DNA of 14,334 nucleotides, from positions 1-14,334 of the forward strand of contig JAJBVQ010000055.1 of assembly GCA_020859745.1 (NCBI GenBank), given 5' to 3'. This DNA is from Rikenellaceae bacterium (lineage in GTDB: Bacteria > Bacteroidota > Bacteroidia > Bacteroidales > Rikenellaceae). A program made the translations under genes and the position numbers. The notes below the pieces were generated by a model that was not told where the DNA came from, did not search any database, and saw only the letters and a list, made by a program, of their open reading frames with translations. Below, piece after piece: positions 1 to 6,722 of this stretch. How positions within the stretch are numbered: the stretch's first letter is position 1; the number at the start of each line of letters is the position of its first letter.

Positions 1-177
1 GATGCCGCCATCCCCGGTCACCCGGATCACCTGCGCCGTCCCGTCAGGCCGGTAACGAATATAAGGGCCGTCCGCAGAGAGCTTTTCCGCCCGCGCACCT
101 ACGCATACCCCAGTGAGCAGCAGCACCAAACACAAGCGGCGCAATATCTTCATCCGACCGTTCATACCTTTATTCAT
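1..177 (-). CDS. Secreted protein, N-terminal fragment (runs off left edge)
   Basis: Reading the minus strand from 177 gives 59 open codons to the window edge, so only the N-terminus is present. It has a classic signal peptide: basic start (MKILRR), a Leu/Val-rich core, then a GARA-type cleavage site followed by EKL. The mature part seen begins with LSADGPYIRYRPDGT. Three in-frame ATGs are possible (177, 165, 153); all keep the signal peptide, and the one at 165 lies just after the upstream stop. The 177 start overlaps the end of the ABC permease gene by 8 nt (ATGAATAA), so the two are co-transcribed and probably translationally coupled. The DGPY...Y opening resembles the start of secreted Bacteroidota metallophosphoesterases, but no catalytic motif is visible and I do not name a function. 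Confidence 0.6.
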   Translation of the reverse strand, partial: MNKGMNGRMKILRRLCLVLLLTGVCVGARAEKLSADGPYIRYRPDGTAQVIRVTGDGGI

Positions 178-1414
178 ACCTCAACGCCTCCACCGGGTCC
201 AGCGAGGCCGCCTTGCGCGCAGGCAGGTAGCCGGAGCCGACGCCCACCACCAGACAAAGCGCCACCCCGATCAGGATCCACATCCACGGCACTACGAACA
301 CCCCGCCGGTCAGCACCGAGATCAGATTGCCGCACACGATCCCCAGCACGATCCCGCAGAGGCCCCCCATCTGGCTGATGATGATCGACTCGAACAGGAA
401 CTGCTCGCGGATCATCCGCGGCTTGGCCCCCAGCGCCATCCGCGTCCCGATTTCCCGCGTGCGCTCGTTCACCGACACCAGCATGATGTTCATCAATCCG
501 ACAGCCGCCCCCAGCAAAGTAATCAAGCCCACCAGCGAAGCCACCAGCGTAACCGTCGCCAAGTTCTCTTTCAGCATATTGGCCAGCGAATCGCTCCGCT
601 CGACGGCGAAATCGGACTCGTCCGTGGCCGACAGCCTGCGAATGTTCCTGAACAACCCCTCCGCCTCGCTTGCCGCCACATCCAGCAGCCGGGGATCGTC
701 CGGGATCACCGAAATCACCGTACTGACCCGCATATACGGGAACGCCGCCCGCGCCGTCGTGATCGGGATGATGAGCCGCAGGTCGTCGTTGCGCCCCATC
801 CCCATGCCGCTCCCTTTCGACGCCAGCACCCCCACCACTTCATACTGTCCCCCGGCAATATTGATCGGCTTGCCCAGCGGCGACTCGCCCGAAGGGAACA
901 GCAGGTCGGCCACCCCGCTGCCGATGACCACCACGCCCCGGGCCGTCTCCACCTCGTGCCGCGAGAAATTGCGCCCCGAAGCGATCTCCAGGCTGCTGTT
1001 TCGCAAGCCGTTCTCGTCCATGCCCCACAGCCACAGGTTGGGATTGCTCTTCTCGGACTGGTACTTGGCCGTCACCCCTCCGCTGATGTTCATGGTCAGC
1101 GCCACCGAGGAGGGAATAGAGAACCGATCCCGGAACTCCCGCGCCTGGTCGTAGCCGATATAGTTGTCGTTGCGGTTGCGGCCCCAGCCCATGCCCGTCA
1201 GGCGCTGGTTCTGGATCGAGAAGCCGCCCGCCCCCAGCGAGGTGAAGGACTCGGTGATGCTCGCCTTGATCGACTCGATGGCCGTCACGATGCCCACCAG
1301 CGACATGATGCCGATGGCGATAATGGCCATGGTCAGTACCGACCGGAGGCGGTTGCTCACGATCGAAGCGAACGAGAGCCGTATGTTTTCACGGAAAAAT
1401 GTGCCGAATTTCAT
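170..1414 (-). CDS. MacB/FtsX-type ABC transporter permease
   Basis: A 414-residue inner-membrane permease of the MacB/LolC class, which works with a separate ATPase and a periplasmic adaptor to move lipoproteins, peptides or drugs across the envelope. Layout: cytoplasmic start (MKFGTFFRENIRLSF), one membrane helix at about 23-45, a large periplasmic domain to about residue 280, then three helices at about 284-313, 340-370 and 373-396, ending in the family signature PARKAASLDPVEALRYE. The periplasmic domain has the usual GRNFSRHEVE and VVVIGSGVADLLF stretches. ATG at 1414 is chosen; one TTG codon upstream is also open. Length is typical of a full permease. No ATPase or adaptor gene lies in the window, so the substrate is unknown. 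It is followed with overlap by a secreted-protein gene. Confidence 0.93.
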   Translation of the reverse strand: MKFGTFFRENIRLSFASIVSNRLRSVLTMAIIAIGIMSLVGIVTAIESIKASITESFTSLGAGGFSIQNQRLTGMGWGRNRNDNYIGYDQAREFRDRFSIPSSVALTMNISGGVTAKYQSEKSNPNLWLWGMDENGLRNSSLEIASGRNFSRHEVETARGVVVIGSGVADLLFPSGESPLGKPINIAGGQYEVVGVLASKGSGMGMGRNDDLRLIIPITTARAAFPYMRVSTVISVIPDDPRLLDVAASEAEGLFRNIRRLSATDESDFAVERSDSLANMLKENLATVTLVASLVGLITLLGAAVGLMNIMLVSVNERTREIGTRMALGAKPRMIREQFLFESIIISQMGGLCGIVLGIVCGNLISVLTGGVFVVPWMWILIGVALCLVVGVGSGYLPARKAASLDPVEALRYE

Positions 1415-1436
1415 CAAAATCGAGATAATACTCCGG

Positions 1437-1468
1437 CTAAATTAGTAACTTGCCGTCTAATTCAAAAA
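1437..1468 (-). promoter_or_regulatory. Possible promoter for the ABC permease
   Basis: On the minus strand TTTTTG (1463-1468) is followed after 18 nt by TAATTTAG (1437-1444), one mismatch from the Bacteroidota -7 element TAnnTTTG. The site lies in the 73-bp divergent gap with glmM. On the plus strand only a degenerate TAACTTG (1446-1452) precedes glmM. Sequence match only. Confidence 0.4.
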
Positions 1469-1487
1469 TAAAAACCTACTAACTACC

Positions 1488-2876
1488 ATGACTCTGATCA
1501 AATCTATTTCGGGAATCCGGGGTACCATCGGGGGAACGCCGGGCGACGCGCTGACGCCGATCGACCTGGTGAAATTCACGGCTTCGTACAGCCAGTGGCT
1601 CAAAGAGACCACCGCAGCCGCAGGGCGGAAGCTTCGCGTCGTGGTGGGCCGCGACGCTCGGCTGTCGGGGCAGATGGTGTCGGACATCGTCGAAGGCACC
1701 CTGATGGCCAGCGGCGTGGACGTGATCGCCATCGGGCTGGCGACCACTCCCACCACCGAAATGGCCGTTACTGGCTACAGCGCCGACGGGGGGATCATCC
1801 TCACGGCCAGCCACAACCCGAAACAGTGGAACGCCCTGAAACTGCTCAACCGCAAAGGCGAATTCCTGAATGCCGCCGAAGGCGCGCGGGTTCTCGAAAT
1901 CGCGGATACCGAAGCTTATACCTTCCCTGACATCAACGGGATCGGGTCGGTGATCGTCCGGGAATCGTATGACCGGAAGCACATCGACGCTGTGCTGGCG
2001 CTGCCGCTGGTGGACGTAGACGCGGTACGGAAGGCGAAGTTTAAAGTGGTCGTGGACGCGGTGAACTCTGTCGGAGGGATCGTTATCCCAGCGTTACTGA
2101 AAGCTATGGGCGTTGAGGTCATTGAACTCAACTGTACGCCGGACGGCCGTTTCGCCCACAATCCGGAGCCGATTCCGGAGCACCTGACCGAGATTTCGGC
2201 CTTGGTACCGGCTTCGAAAGCGGACTTGGGGATCGTGGTTGATCCGGACGTAGACCGGCTGGCGCTGGTCAACGAGGACGGGACGATGTTCGGCGAAGAG
2301 TACACGTTGGTGGCCGTGGCGGACTACGTGCTGTCGCAGACGCCGGGCAACACGGTTTCGAACCTCAGCTCTTCGCGGGCGCTGGCAGATATTACGGCCA
2401 AGCACGGCGGCTCTTATTCGGCGGCGGCGGTAGGCGAGGTGAACGTGGTGACCAAAATGAGGGAAACGGACGCCGTGATCGGCGGCGAAGGGAACGGGGG
2501 CGTTATCTACCCGGCCCTGCACAGCGGCCGCGATGCCTTGGTGGGGGTTGCCCTGCTGCTGACCTATCTGGCCAAGACAGGCAAGAAACTGTCGGAACTG
2601 AAGGCGACCTATCCGGCCTACTATATCTCCAAAAACCGCATCGACCTGGTGCCGGGGACGGATGTGGACGGCATTCTGGCGAAGATGAAAGCGAAATACG
2701 CTTCGGAGAAGGTGAACGACATCGACGGGGTGAAGATCGACTTCCCCACGGAGTGGGTACACCTGCGCAAGTCGAACACCGAGCCGATCATCCGCATCTA
2801 CGCCGAAAGCAAGGACAAGGCAGCCGCCGAAGCTTTAGCCAACCGGATTATCGCCGATATTAAAGGACTGCTTTAG
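1488..2876 (+). CDS. glmM: Phosphoglucosamine mutase
   Basis: A 462-residue alpha-D-phosphohexomutase that interconverts glucosamine-6-phosphate and glucosamine-1-phosphate on the cytoplasmic route to UDP-GlcNAc, peptidoglycan and lipid A. All four family signatures are present: the N-terminal SGIRGTIG, the phosphoserine loop TASHNP with catalytic Ser108, the Mg2+-binding DPDVDR (252-257), the sugar-binding GEGNGG (333-338) and the phosphate-binding RKSNTEPIIR (427-436). Length fits the family. The GlmM call, rather than phosphomannomutase, rests on overall similarity to Bacteroidota GlmM and is the less certain part. It is a single-gene unit, divergent from the permease and closed by a strong terminator. 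NagB, which uses the same substrate, lies about 3 kb downstream. Confidence 0.92.
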   Translation: MTLIKSISGIRGTIGGTPGDALTPIDLVKFTASYSQWLKETTAAAGRKLRVVVGRDARLSGQMVSDIVEGTLMASGVDVIAIGLATTPTTEMAVTGYSADGGIILTASHNPKQWNALKLLNRKGEFLNAAEGARVLEIADTEAYTFPDINGIGSVIVRESYDRKHIDAVLALPLVDVDAVRKAKFKVVVDAVNSVGGIVIPALLKAMGVEVIELNCTPDGRFAHNPEPIPEHLTEISALVPASKADLGIVVDPDVDRLALVNEDGTMFGEEYTLVAVADYVLSQTPGNTVSNLSSSRALADITAKHGGSYSAAAVGEVNVVTKMRETDAVIGGEGNGGVIYPALHSGRDALVGVALLLTYLAKTGKKLSELKATYPAYYISKNRIDLVPGTDVDGILAKMKAKYASEKVNDIDGVKIDFPTEWVHLRKSNTEPIIRIYAESKDKAAAEALANRIIADIKGLL

Positions 2877-2907
2877 GCTCCCTCCATCGGATCAGTATCA
2901 TTATTAT

Positions 2908-2943
2908 TCCGCTTCCTCGCACCGACGGGGAAGCGGATTTTTT
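2908..2943 (+). terminator. Rho-independent terminator after glmM
   Basis: A perfect 9-bp stem, TCCGCTTCC (2908-2916) with GGAAGCGGA (2929-2937), 12-nt loop, then six T (2938-2943). It begins 31 nt past the glmM stop. The T-tract is also the first sequence shared with the FISUMP fragment that follows. Confidence 0.9.
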
Positions 2944-3423
2944 ATTTCCGGCGAATCTCTCCGGCTTCTATTTCTCGGCCTCTAACGGTGACTGGACTGC
3001 GCCGTATAATGACGCGCTGTGGCGGGACGGTGTAAAAACCCTTTTCGACCCCTGTCCGGCGGGGTGGCGGGTGCCCCGGAGCGGAGACGGGAAACTGGGC
3101 CTGTGGTATCATTTCACCCTTGAGAACAGCATTTGGAATGGTGATGGAACCCTTACCGCGACAAATGGCCGATATTTCGGTACCGAAGCTGTCCGAACGC
3201 AACCTGCGTGGTACGGAACAGGGGGCTGGCGCCTCGACTCGCGCGGCACGATGGCCGACGTATCCATGCTAAGTCTGATCTGGTCCTCCACTGTCGGCAC
3301 ACAAGCGGCTTACGACCTTTACTGCGGAGATAAAACGATCATCTATGCCAATGCGCACGCCTCCCGCTCCGACGGTATTCCTGTCCGCTGCGTACGGGAG
3401 TGACGGGGATACAGAAGGGGGAG
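2938..3423 (+). pseudogene. Orphan 3' fragment of a FISUMP-family gene (cassette 1)
   Basis: An open frame (codons at 2939, 2942 and on) runs to TGA at 3401-3403 with no usable start; its first GTG (3071) lies past the conserved core. It encodes about 150 residues with the C-terminal FISUMP (Fibrobacter succinogenes major paralogous) layout: LSGFYF, then DW...LW..G.KT.FDPCPAGWRVP, a central variable part, IWSS, and the end SDGIPVRCVRE. In full-length proteins this lectin-like domain sits at the C-terminus of secreted, often lipid-anchored surface proteins. Here signal peptide, N-terminus and promoter are all absent. It starts exactly at the glmM terminator T-tract and shares both ends with the fragment at 6717-7197. 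It is either debris or a silent donor cassette. Confidence 0.75.
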
Positions 3424-3455
3424 GTGCCGCGGGCACTCCGTTCGGGCATTGCCCG
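3424..3455. repeat. Two small hairpins just past cassette 1
   Basis: GTGCC/GGCAC (3424-3428, 3432-3436) with a 3-nt loop starts at the first base after the block shared by the two FISUMP fragments. A second hairpin, CGGGCA/TGCCCG (3443-3455), has a 1-nt centre. Neither has a T-tail, so they are not clear terminators. The second fragment (6717-7197) has no equivalent. Confidence 0.5.
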
Positions 3456-3500
3456 TGTCAGGAAGTCTGACCGGCTCAAGTGGAACTGCGTGCCGGATGG

Positions 3501-3508
3501 TACGTTTT
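3501..3508 (+). promoter_or_regulatory. Possible -7 element for the DUF4396 gene
   Basis: TACGTTTT differs from TAnnTTTG only at the last base and sits 32 nt before the ATG at 3541. No -33 partner is evident. Weak call. Confidence 0.25.
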
Positions 3509-3540
3509 TTGCGTTTTAACCGATTCTAACACGGACAGCC

Positions 3541-4305
3541 ATGAAAGAACTCCTTACCGTCATCGCCGCCATATTCGTCGTGCTGGGCATCGTCGGCGCC
3601 CTGATCGTGATCGCCGACATCCGCAACGGCCACCGCCAGAAGATGCCCATTATGGAGGTCGTCTGGCCGCTGACCGCCCTTTGGGGCAGCTGGATCGGCG
3701 TGCTCGCCTACTTCCGTTTCGGCCGCCAGTACCGCGAATCCGTTACCGACGAGCTGATGAATATGGATATGCGCCCCCAAACAGTCGACCCCATACCCCC
3801 GAAAGATATGCCCGCCATGGGCGATATGAAAGGCATGCCGGAAATGATGGGCACGCCCGCCATGCAATGGCGCGGGGTATTGCTTTCGGCCCTCCATTGC
3901 GGCGCCGGGTGCGCGCTGGCCGACCTCCTGTGCGAGATATTTTTCATCTTCGCCCCCGTCACCATAGCAGGCAGCGCCATTGCCGGCCTTTGGACCATGG
4001 AGTATATCCTGGCCCTGATTTTCGGCGTCTGGTTCCAGTATGCCGCCATGCAGCAGATGCGGCGCGGCCCCGTGGGCGCGACCGTCAAGCGGGCGCTGAA
4101 AGCCGATTTCCTTTCGCTGACCGCCTGGCAGGCCGGGATGTACGGATGGATGGCGCTGACCCTGTTCGTCTTTTTCCCCGGCGGCCTGGGACGGGACACG
4201 TGGACATTCTGGTTCATGATGCAGCTGGCCATGTTCGCCGGGCTGGCCGTGTCGTTCCCCGTCAACCGGTGGCTGATCCTGACCGGCGTGAAACACGCCA
4301 TGTAA
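3541..4305 (+). CDS. DUF4396 family integral membrane protein with Met-rich loop
   Basis: A 254-residue polytopic membrane protein. Hydrophobic segments lie at about 5-26, 40-58, 113-140, 143-166, 196-214 and 222-240. Between the second and third is a soluble stretch (about 73-108) very rich in Met with Pro and Asp, including MPAMGDMKGMPEMMGTPAM. The third segment begins with LHCGAGCALAD (118-128), the His/Cys motif I associate with DUF4396. Met clusters and a Cys-x-x-x-Cys-type site suggest copper or another soft metal; that is inference, as the family has no settled role. It starts at the ATG after an AT-richer 60 nt and lies alone between a FISUMP fragment and rex, with no clear terminator after it. 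Confidence 0.8.
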   Translation: MKELLTVIAAIFVVLGIVGALIVIADIRNGHRQKMPIMEVVWPLTALWGSWIGVLAYFRFGRQYRESVTDELMNMDMRPQTVDPIPPKDMPAMGDMKGMPEMMGTPAMQWRGVLLSALHCGAGCALADLLCEIFFIFAPVTIAGSAIAGLWTMEYILALIFGVWFQYAAMQQMRRGPVGATVKRALKADFLSLTAWQAGMYGWMALTLFVFFPGGLGRDTWTFWFMMQLAMFAGLAVSFPVNRWLILTGVKHAM

Positions 4306-4334
4306 AAGGGGGAACAGAGTCGTGAAAAAAGTAT

Positions 4335-4342
4335 TATATTTG
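4335..4342 (+). promoter_or_regulatory. -7 promoter element for rex
   Basis: TATATTTG is an exact TAnnTTTG match, 57 nt before the ATG at 4400 and just downstream of the DUF4396 stop. No convincing -33 TTTG is seen; the region ahead is A-rich. Confidence 0.6.
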
Positions 4343-4346
4343 CCTA

Positions 4347-4364
4347 CTGTTAACCGCATCACAC
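4347..4364. promoter_or_regulatory. Possible Rex operator (autoregulatory)
   Basis: CTGTTAACCGCATCACAC has the layout of the 18-bp Rex box TTGTGA-N6-TCACAA: 4 of 6 in the left half and 5 of 6 in the right half with the correct spacing. It starts 5 nt past the -7 element, where the transcript should begin, and so could block transcription of rex and the flavin gene when the NAD+/NADH ratio is high. Match is by eye; other factors are possible. Confidence 0.35.
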
Positions 4365-4399
4365 ACACTTAACCACTACCGAACACACCCCACTGCCCC

Positions 4400-4576
4400 A
4401 TGACCACCGACGCCGCACACACAGCCGCGAAAAGACTTCCCGAACGGACTATCGAACGCCTGAGCGAGTACCGGCGCATGTTACTGGAGTGCCTGGACAG
4501 GGACGCACCCACATCTACTCCCACGAACTGGCCTCGATGCACGGCATCACGGCGGTGCAGGTGCGCCGCGACCTGA
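4400..4576 (+). other. rex: N-terminal Rex fragment in a different frame
   Basis: ATG at 4400 opens a 58-codon frame ending at TGA 4574-4576. Its first 33 residues, with KRLPERTIERLSEYRRMLLE, are the canonical first helix of Rex. After about codon 33 (4496-4498) the frame stops resembling Rex, while the next frame takes over at CAG 4498 with QGRTHIYSHELA. Adding one base at about 4496-4498 would join them into TGC-CTG-GAn-CAG-GGA and give a 224-residue protein, the normal Rex length. This is therefore the displaced start of the gene that follows. Confidence 0.8.
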
Positions 4577-5073
4577 TGCTGATCGGCTTCAGCAGCGACA
4601 CCAAAAAAGGGTACGACGTGGAGGTGCTGATCGACTTTATCGGGACGATACTGGACTCTCCGGCGGGGCTCAATGTGGGGATCATCGGGATGGGGAACCT
4701 GGCGCAGGCGGTGACGCACTATTTCAACGGCAAACGATCCAAACTGCGGATCACCGCGGCTTTCGACATCGACCCGGAAAAGGTGGGCCGCACGGTGGCG
4801 GGGGTTCCGTGCTACCACATGGATACCTTTATCGAGACGGCGCATAAACACGATATACGGGTCATTATCCTGACCTCGCCGTCGTCGGTGGCGGCCGGGA
4901 TGGTCGAACCCATTACTCAGGCGGGGGTGCGCGGGGTGCTCAACTTCACCTCTACGCCGCTCAACTTCCCCGGGGACATCTACGTCGAGGATTACGACAT
5001 CATCACCCTTCTGGAAAAGGTAGCCTATTTTTCCAAGGGCGGCTCACTGCCTTCCGCGACGGCAGGCGAATAA
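4489..5073 (+). CDS. rex: Redox-sensing transcriptional repressor Rex (5' end frameshifted)
   Basis: This readable frame gives 194 residues from a GTG: most of the winged helix (THIYSHELASMHGITAVQVRRDLMLIG), KKGYDVEVLI, the NAD(H)-binding Rossmann loop VGIIGMGNLA, and the C-terminal exchanged helix (YDIITLLEKVAYFS). Rex dimers bind DNA when NADH is low and leave it when NADH rises, derepressing fermentation and respiration genes. The first helix (KRLPERTIERLSEYRRMLLE) lies upstream in another frame (from ATG 4400), so the gene as written is broken by one missing base near 4497. Either the gene is inactive, the sequence has an error, or a short protein starts at GTG 4489. The rest of the frame is undamaged, which favours a recent or artefactual break. 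It is 17 nt ahead of the flavin gene and likely co-transcribed with it. Confidence 0.88.
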   Translation: MPGQGRTHIYSHELASMHGITAVQVRRDLMLIGFSSDTKKGYDVEVLIDFIGTILDSPAGLNVGIIGMGNLAQAVTHYFNGKRSKLRITAAFDIDPEKVGRTVAGVPCYHMDTFIETAHKHDIRVIILTSPSSVAAGMVEPITQAGVRGVLNFTSTPLNFPGDIYVEDYDIITLLEKVAYFSKGGSLPSATAGE

Positions 5074-5090
5074 ACCATCCGGCTCACTCC

Positions 5091-5798
5091 ATGCAGGTAC
5101 ATTACGGATTCGACGATTTGCCCGGTTTCCGGCGGACAGCGGTCGCCGTGGGGTCGTTCGACGGCGTGCACCGGGGCCACCGGCTGCTGATCGGCAGGCT
5201 GAACGCCATGGCGCACGAGCTTATGGGGACGGACGGCGAATCGGTCGTCGTGACGTTCGACCCGCACCCGCGCTTCGTGCTCCGGGGGGAGAACAGGTTG
5301 CTCAGCACCTTGCCGGAGAAACTCGAACTGCTCGGCGAAACGGGCGTGGATCACGTAGTGGTCGTGCATTTCACGCCGGAATTCAGCCAGATCGACAGCG
5401 AAACATTCACCCGGGATTACCTCAAAAAACTTCTTAAAGCCGAAACCGTGCTCTCTGGCGAGGGACACCATTTCGGGCACAACCGCTCCGGTTCGGCCGA
5501 GATGCTGGAGCGGGACGGGATACACACCGGCTACCTGGGGCGGTACGAGAATATCAGTTCGACTTCCATACGGGCGGCGATCGAGGCGGGAGACATGGAG
5601 GCCGCGGCCTATATGCTGGACGGCCCGTACCTGATCCTGACCGCGCCGCCGCACGACCCGACCAAACTGCTGCCCCCGGCGGATGATTACAGGATACTTT
5701 TGCCCGACGAAGGCAACCGCGAGGAACGTCTGCGGATCGACCCTTCGATCTTCGGGCGGGACGACGTGCCGGGGCGGATACGCATCCTTGGAAAATAA
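5091..5798 (+). CDS. RibF-type FMN adenylyltransferase lacking the riboflavin kinase domain
   Basis: A 235-residue protein matching the N-terminal (FAD synthetase) half of RibF, which transfers AMP from ATP to FMN to make FAD. Visible motifs: GSFDGVHRGH (21-30), the nucleotidyltransferase HxGH-type loop; FDPHP (56-60); GEGHHFGHNRSG (123-134), matching the flavin-site GxDFxFGxxRxG with changes; and ISSTSIR (155-161). Bifunctional RibF is about 310 residues, with a C-terminal flavokinase domain that opens with a G-x-V-x-x-G-x-x-x-G-R stretch. Here the last 55 residues show no such motif, so kinase activity is probably absent and FMN would have to come from another RibF. It starts 17 nt after rex, suggesting that redox-dependent control of flavin supply is the reason for the pairing. 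Confidence 0.82.
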   Translation: MQVHYGFDDLPGFRRTAVAVGSFDGVHRGHRLLIGRLNAMAHELMGTDGESVVVTFDPHPRFVLRGENRLLSTLPEKLELLGETGVDHVVVVHFTPEFSQIDSETFTRDYLKKLLKAETVLSGEGHHFGHNRSGSAEMLERDGIHTGYLGRYENISSTSIRAAIEAGDMEAAAYMLDGPYLILTAPPHDPTKLLPPADDYRILLPDEGNREERLRIDPSIFGRDDVPGRIRILGK

Positions 5799-5818
5799 CG
5801 GCCGATAGCCTATATTTG
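5788..5818 (+). promoter_or_regulatory. nagB promoter
   Basis: TTG (5788-5790) and, 20 nt later, TATATTTG (5811-5818) match the Bacteroidota -33/-7 consensus in sequence and spacing. The -33 part lies inside the last codons of the flavin gene. The ATG at 5854 is 35 nt past the -7 element. Confidence 0.75.
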
Positions 5819-5853
5819 TACGACAACACCGTAAATTAATCCTACAAAAAGAT

Positions 5854-6663
5854 ATGCGACTGATCATCGAACCCGACTATGCCCACATCTCGAAATGGGC
5901 CGCGAATTACATTGCTCACAAAATCAACACTTTCGGACCGACGCCCGAAAAGCCGTTCGTGCTGGGACTTCCCACCGGCTCCACGCCGCTGGGAACCTAC
6001 AAAGAGCTGATCGCCCTCAACAAAGCGGGAAAAGTGTCGTTCGCGAACGTGGTTACTTTCAACATGGACGAGTATTGCGGCATCCCGAAAGAGCATCCGC
6101 AGAGCTACTACACATTTATGTGGACCAACTTTTTCAACCAGGTGGACATCAAGCCGGAGAACGTCAATATCCTGAACGGGAACGCCCAGGATCCGGCGGC
6201 GGAATGCGCGGCCTACGAAGCCAAAATCAAGGCCTTGGGCGGGATACAGCTCTTTATGGGCGGCATCGGGCCAGACGGGCATATCGCGTTCAATGAACCG
6301 GCTTCTTCGCTGACCTCGCGCACCCGGATGAAAACCTTGACTTTAGACACGATTATCGCCAACTCGCGCTTCTTCGACAATGACGTCAATAAAGTGCCGA
6401 AGACCGCGCTGACGGTAGGCGTGGGGACGATTATGGATGCCAAGGAGGTGCTCATTCTTGTGAATGGACATGGGAAGGCACGTGCGCTGCGGCACGGAAT
6501 CGAAGAGGGGATCAACCACATGTGGACCATTAGTGCCTTGCAACAGCACCCGCACGGGATCATCGTCTGCGACGAGGACGCTACGGCGGAGCTCAAGGTG
6601 GGAACCTATAAATACTTTAAGGACATCGAAGGGAAGAACCTCGATCCGGCTTCGCAGCTGTAA
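5854..6663 (+). CDS. nagB: Glucosamine-6-phosphate deaminase
   Basis: A 269-residue cytoplasmic enzyme that converts glucosamine-6-phosphate to fructose-6-phosphate and ammonia, letting amino sugars from mucin, chitin or peptidoglycan enter glycolysis. The phosphate loop GLPTGSTP (38-45) and the active-site residues fall at the same numbers as in the well-studied E. coli enzyme: Asp72-Glu73 in NMDEY, Asp141, His143 and Glu148 in GPDGHIAFNEP. VLVNGHGKA-type sequence and the C-terminal TYKYF follow the family pattern. Length is the standard short form, not the long fused form found in some Bacteroidota. It has its own promoter and terminator. The regulator and sugar transporter that sometimes accompany nagB are not here. 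Confidence 0.97.
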   Translation: MRLIIEPDYAHISKWAANYIAHKINTFGPTPEKPFVLGLPTGSTPLGTYKELIALNKAGKVSFANVVTFNMDEYCGIPKEHPQSYYTFMWTNFFNQVDIKPENVNILNGNAQDPAAECAAYEAKIKALGGIQLFMGGIGPDGHIAFNEPASSLTSRTRMKTLTLDTIIANSRFFDNDVNKVPKTALTVGVGTIMDAKEVLILVNGHGKARALRHGIEEGINHMWTISALQQHPHGIIVCDEDATAELKVGTYKYFKDIEGKNLDPASQL

Positions 6664-6687
6664 CCGTTCGAACACAGCCTGTACTTT

Positions 6688-6722
6688 AGCCTGCCTCCGT
6701 AAACAAAGGGGCAGGCTTTTTT
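6688..6722 (+). terminator. Rho-independent terminator after nagB
   Basis: A perfect 8-bp stem, AGCCTGCC (6688-6695) with GGCAGGCT (6710-6717), 14-nt loop, then a T-tract to 6722. As after glmM, the T-tract runs straight into a FISUMP fragment. Confidence 0.9.

Noticed and set aside
113..1471. Plus-strand open frame of 452 codons opposite the permease
   Set aside because: Antisense to an unmistakable MacB-type permease; composition typical of a shadow frame.
3071..3403. A 110-codon gene from GTG 3071
   Set aside because: The GTG is inside the FISUMP core, just after CPAGWR; the homologous frame extends upstream to the terminator, so this is a fragment and not a gene start.
3526..4368. Minus-strand open frame opposite the DUF4396 gene
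   Set aside because: Low-complexity His/Gly-rich translation; the plus strand has clear membrane segments and family motif.
4490..4510. Programmed frameshift in rex
   Set aside because: No slippery run, stop-codon context or downstream hairpin of the usual kind is seen at the junction.
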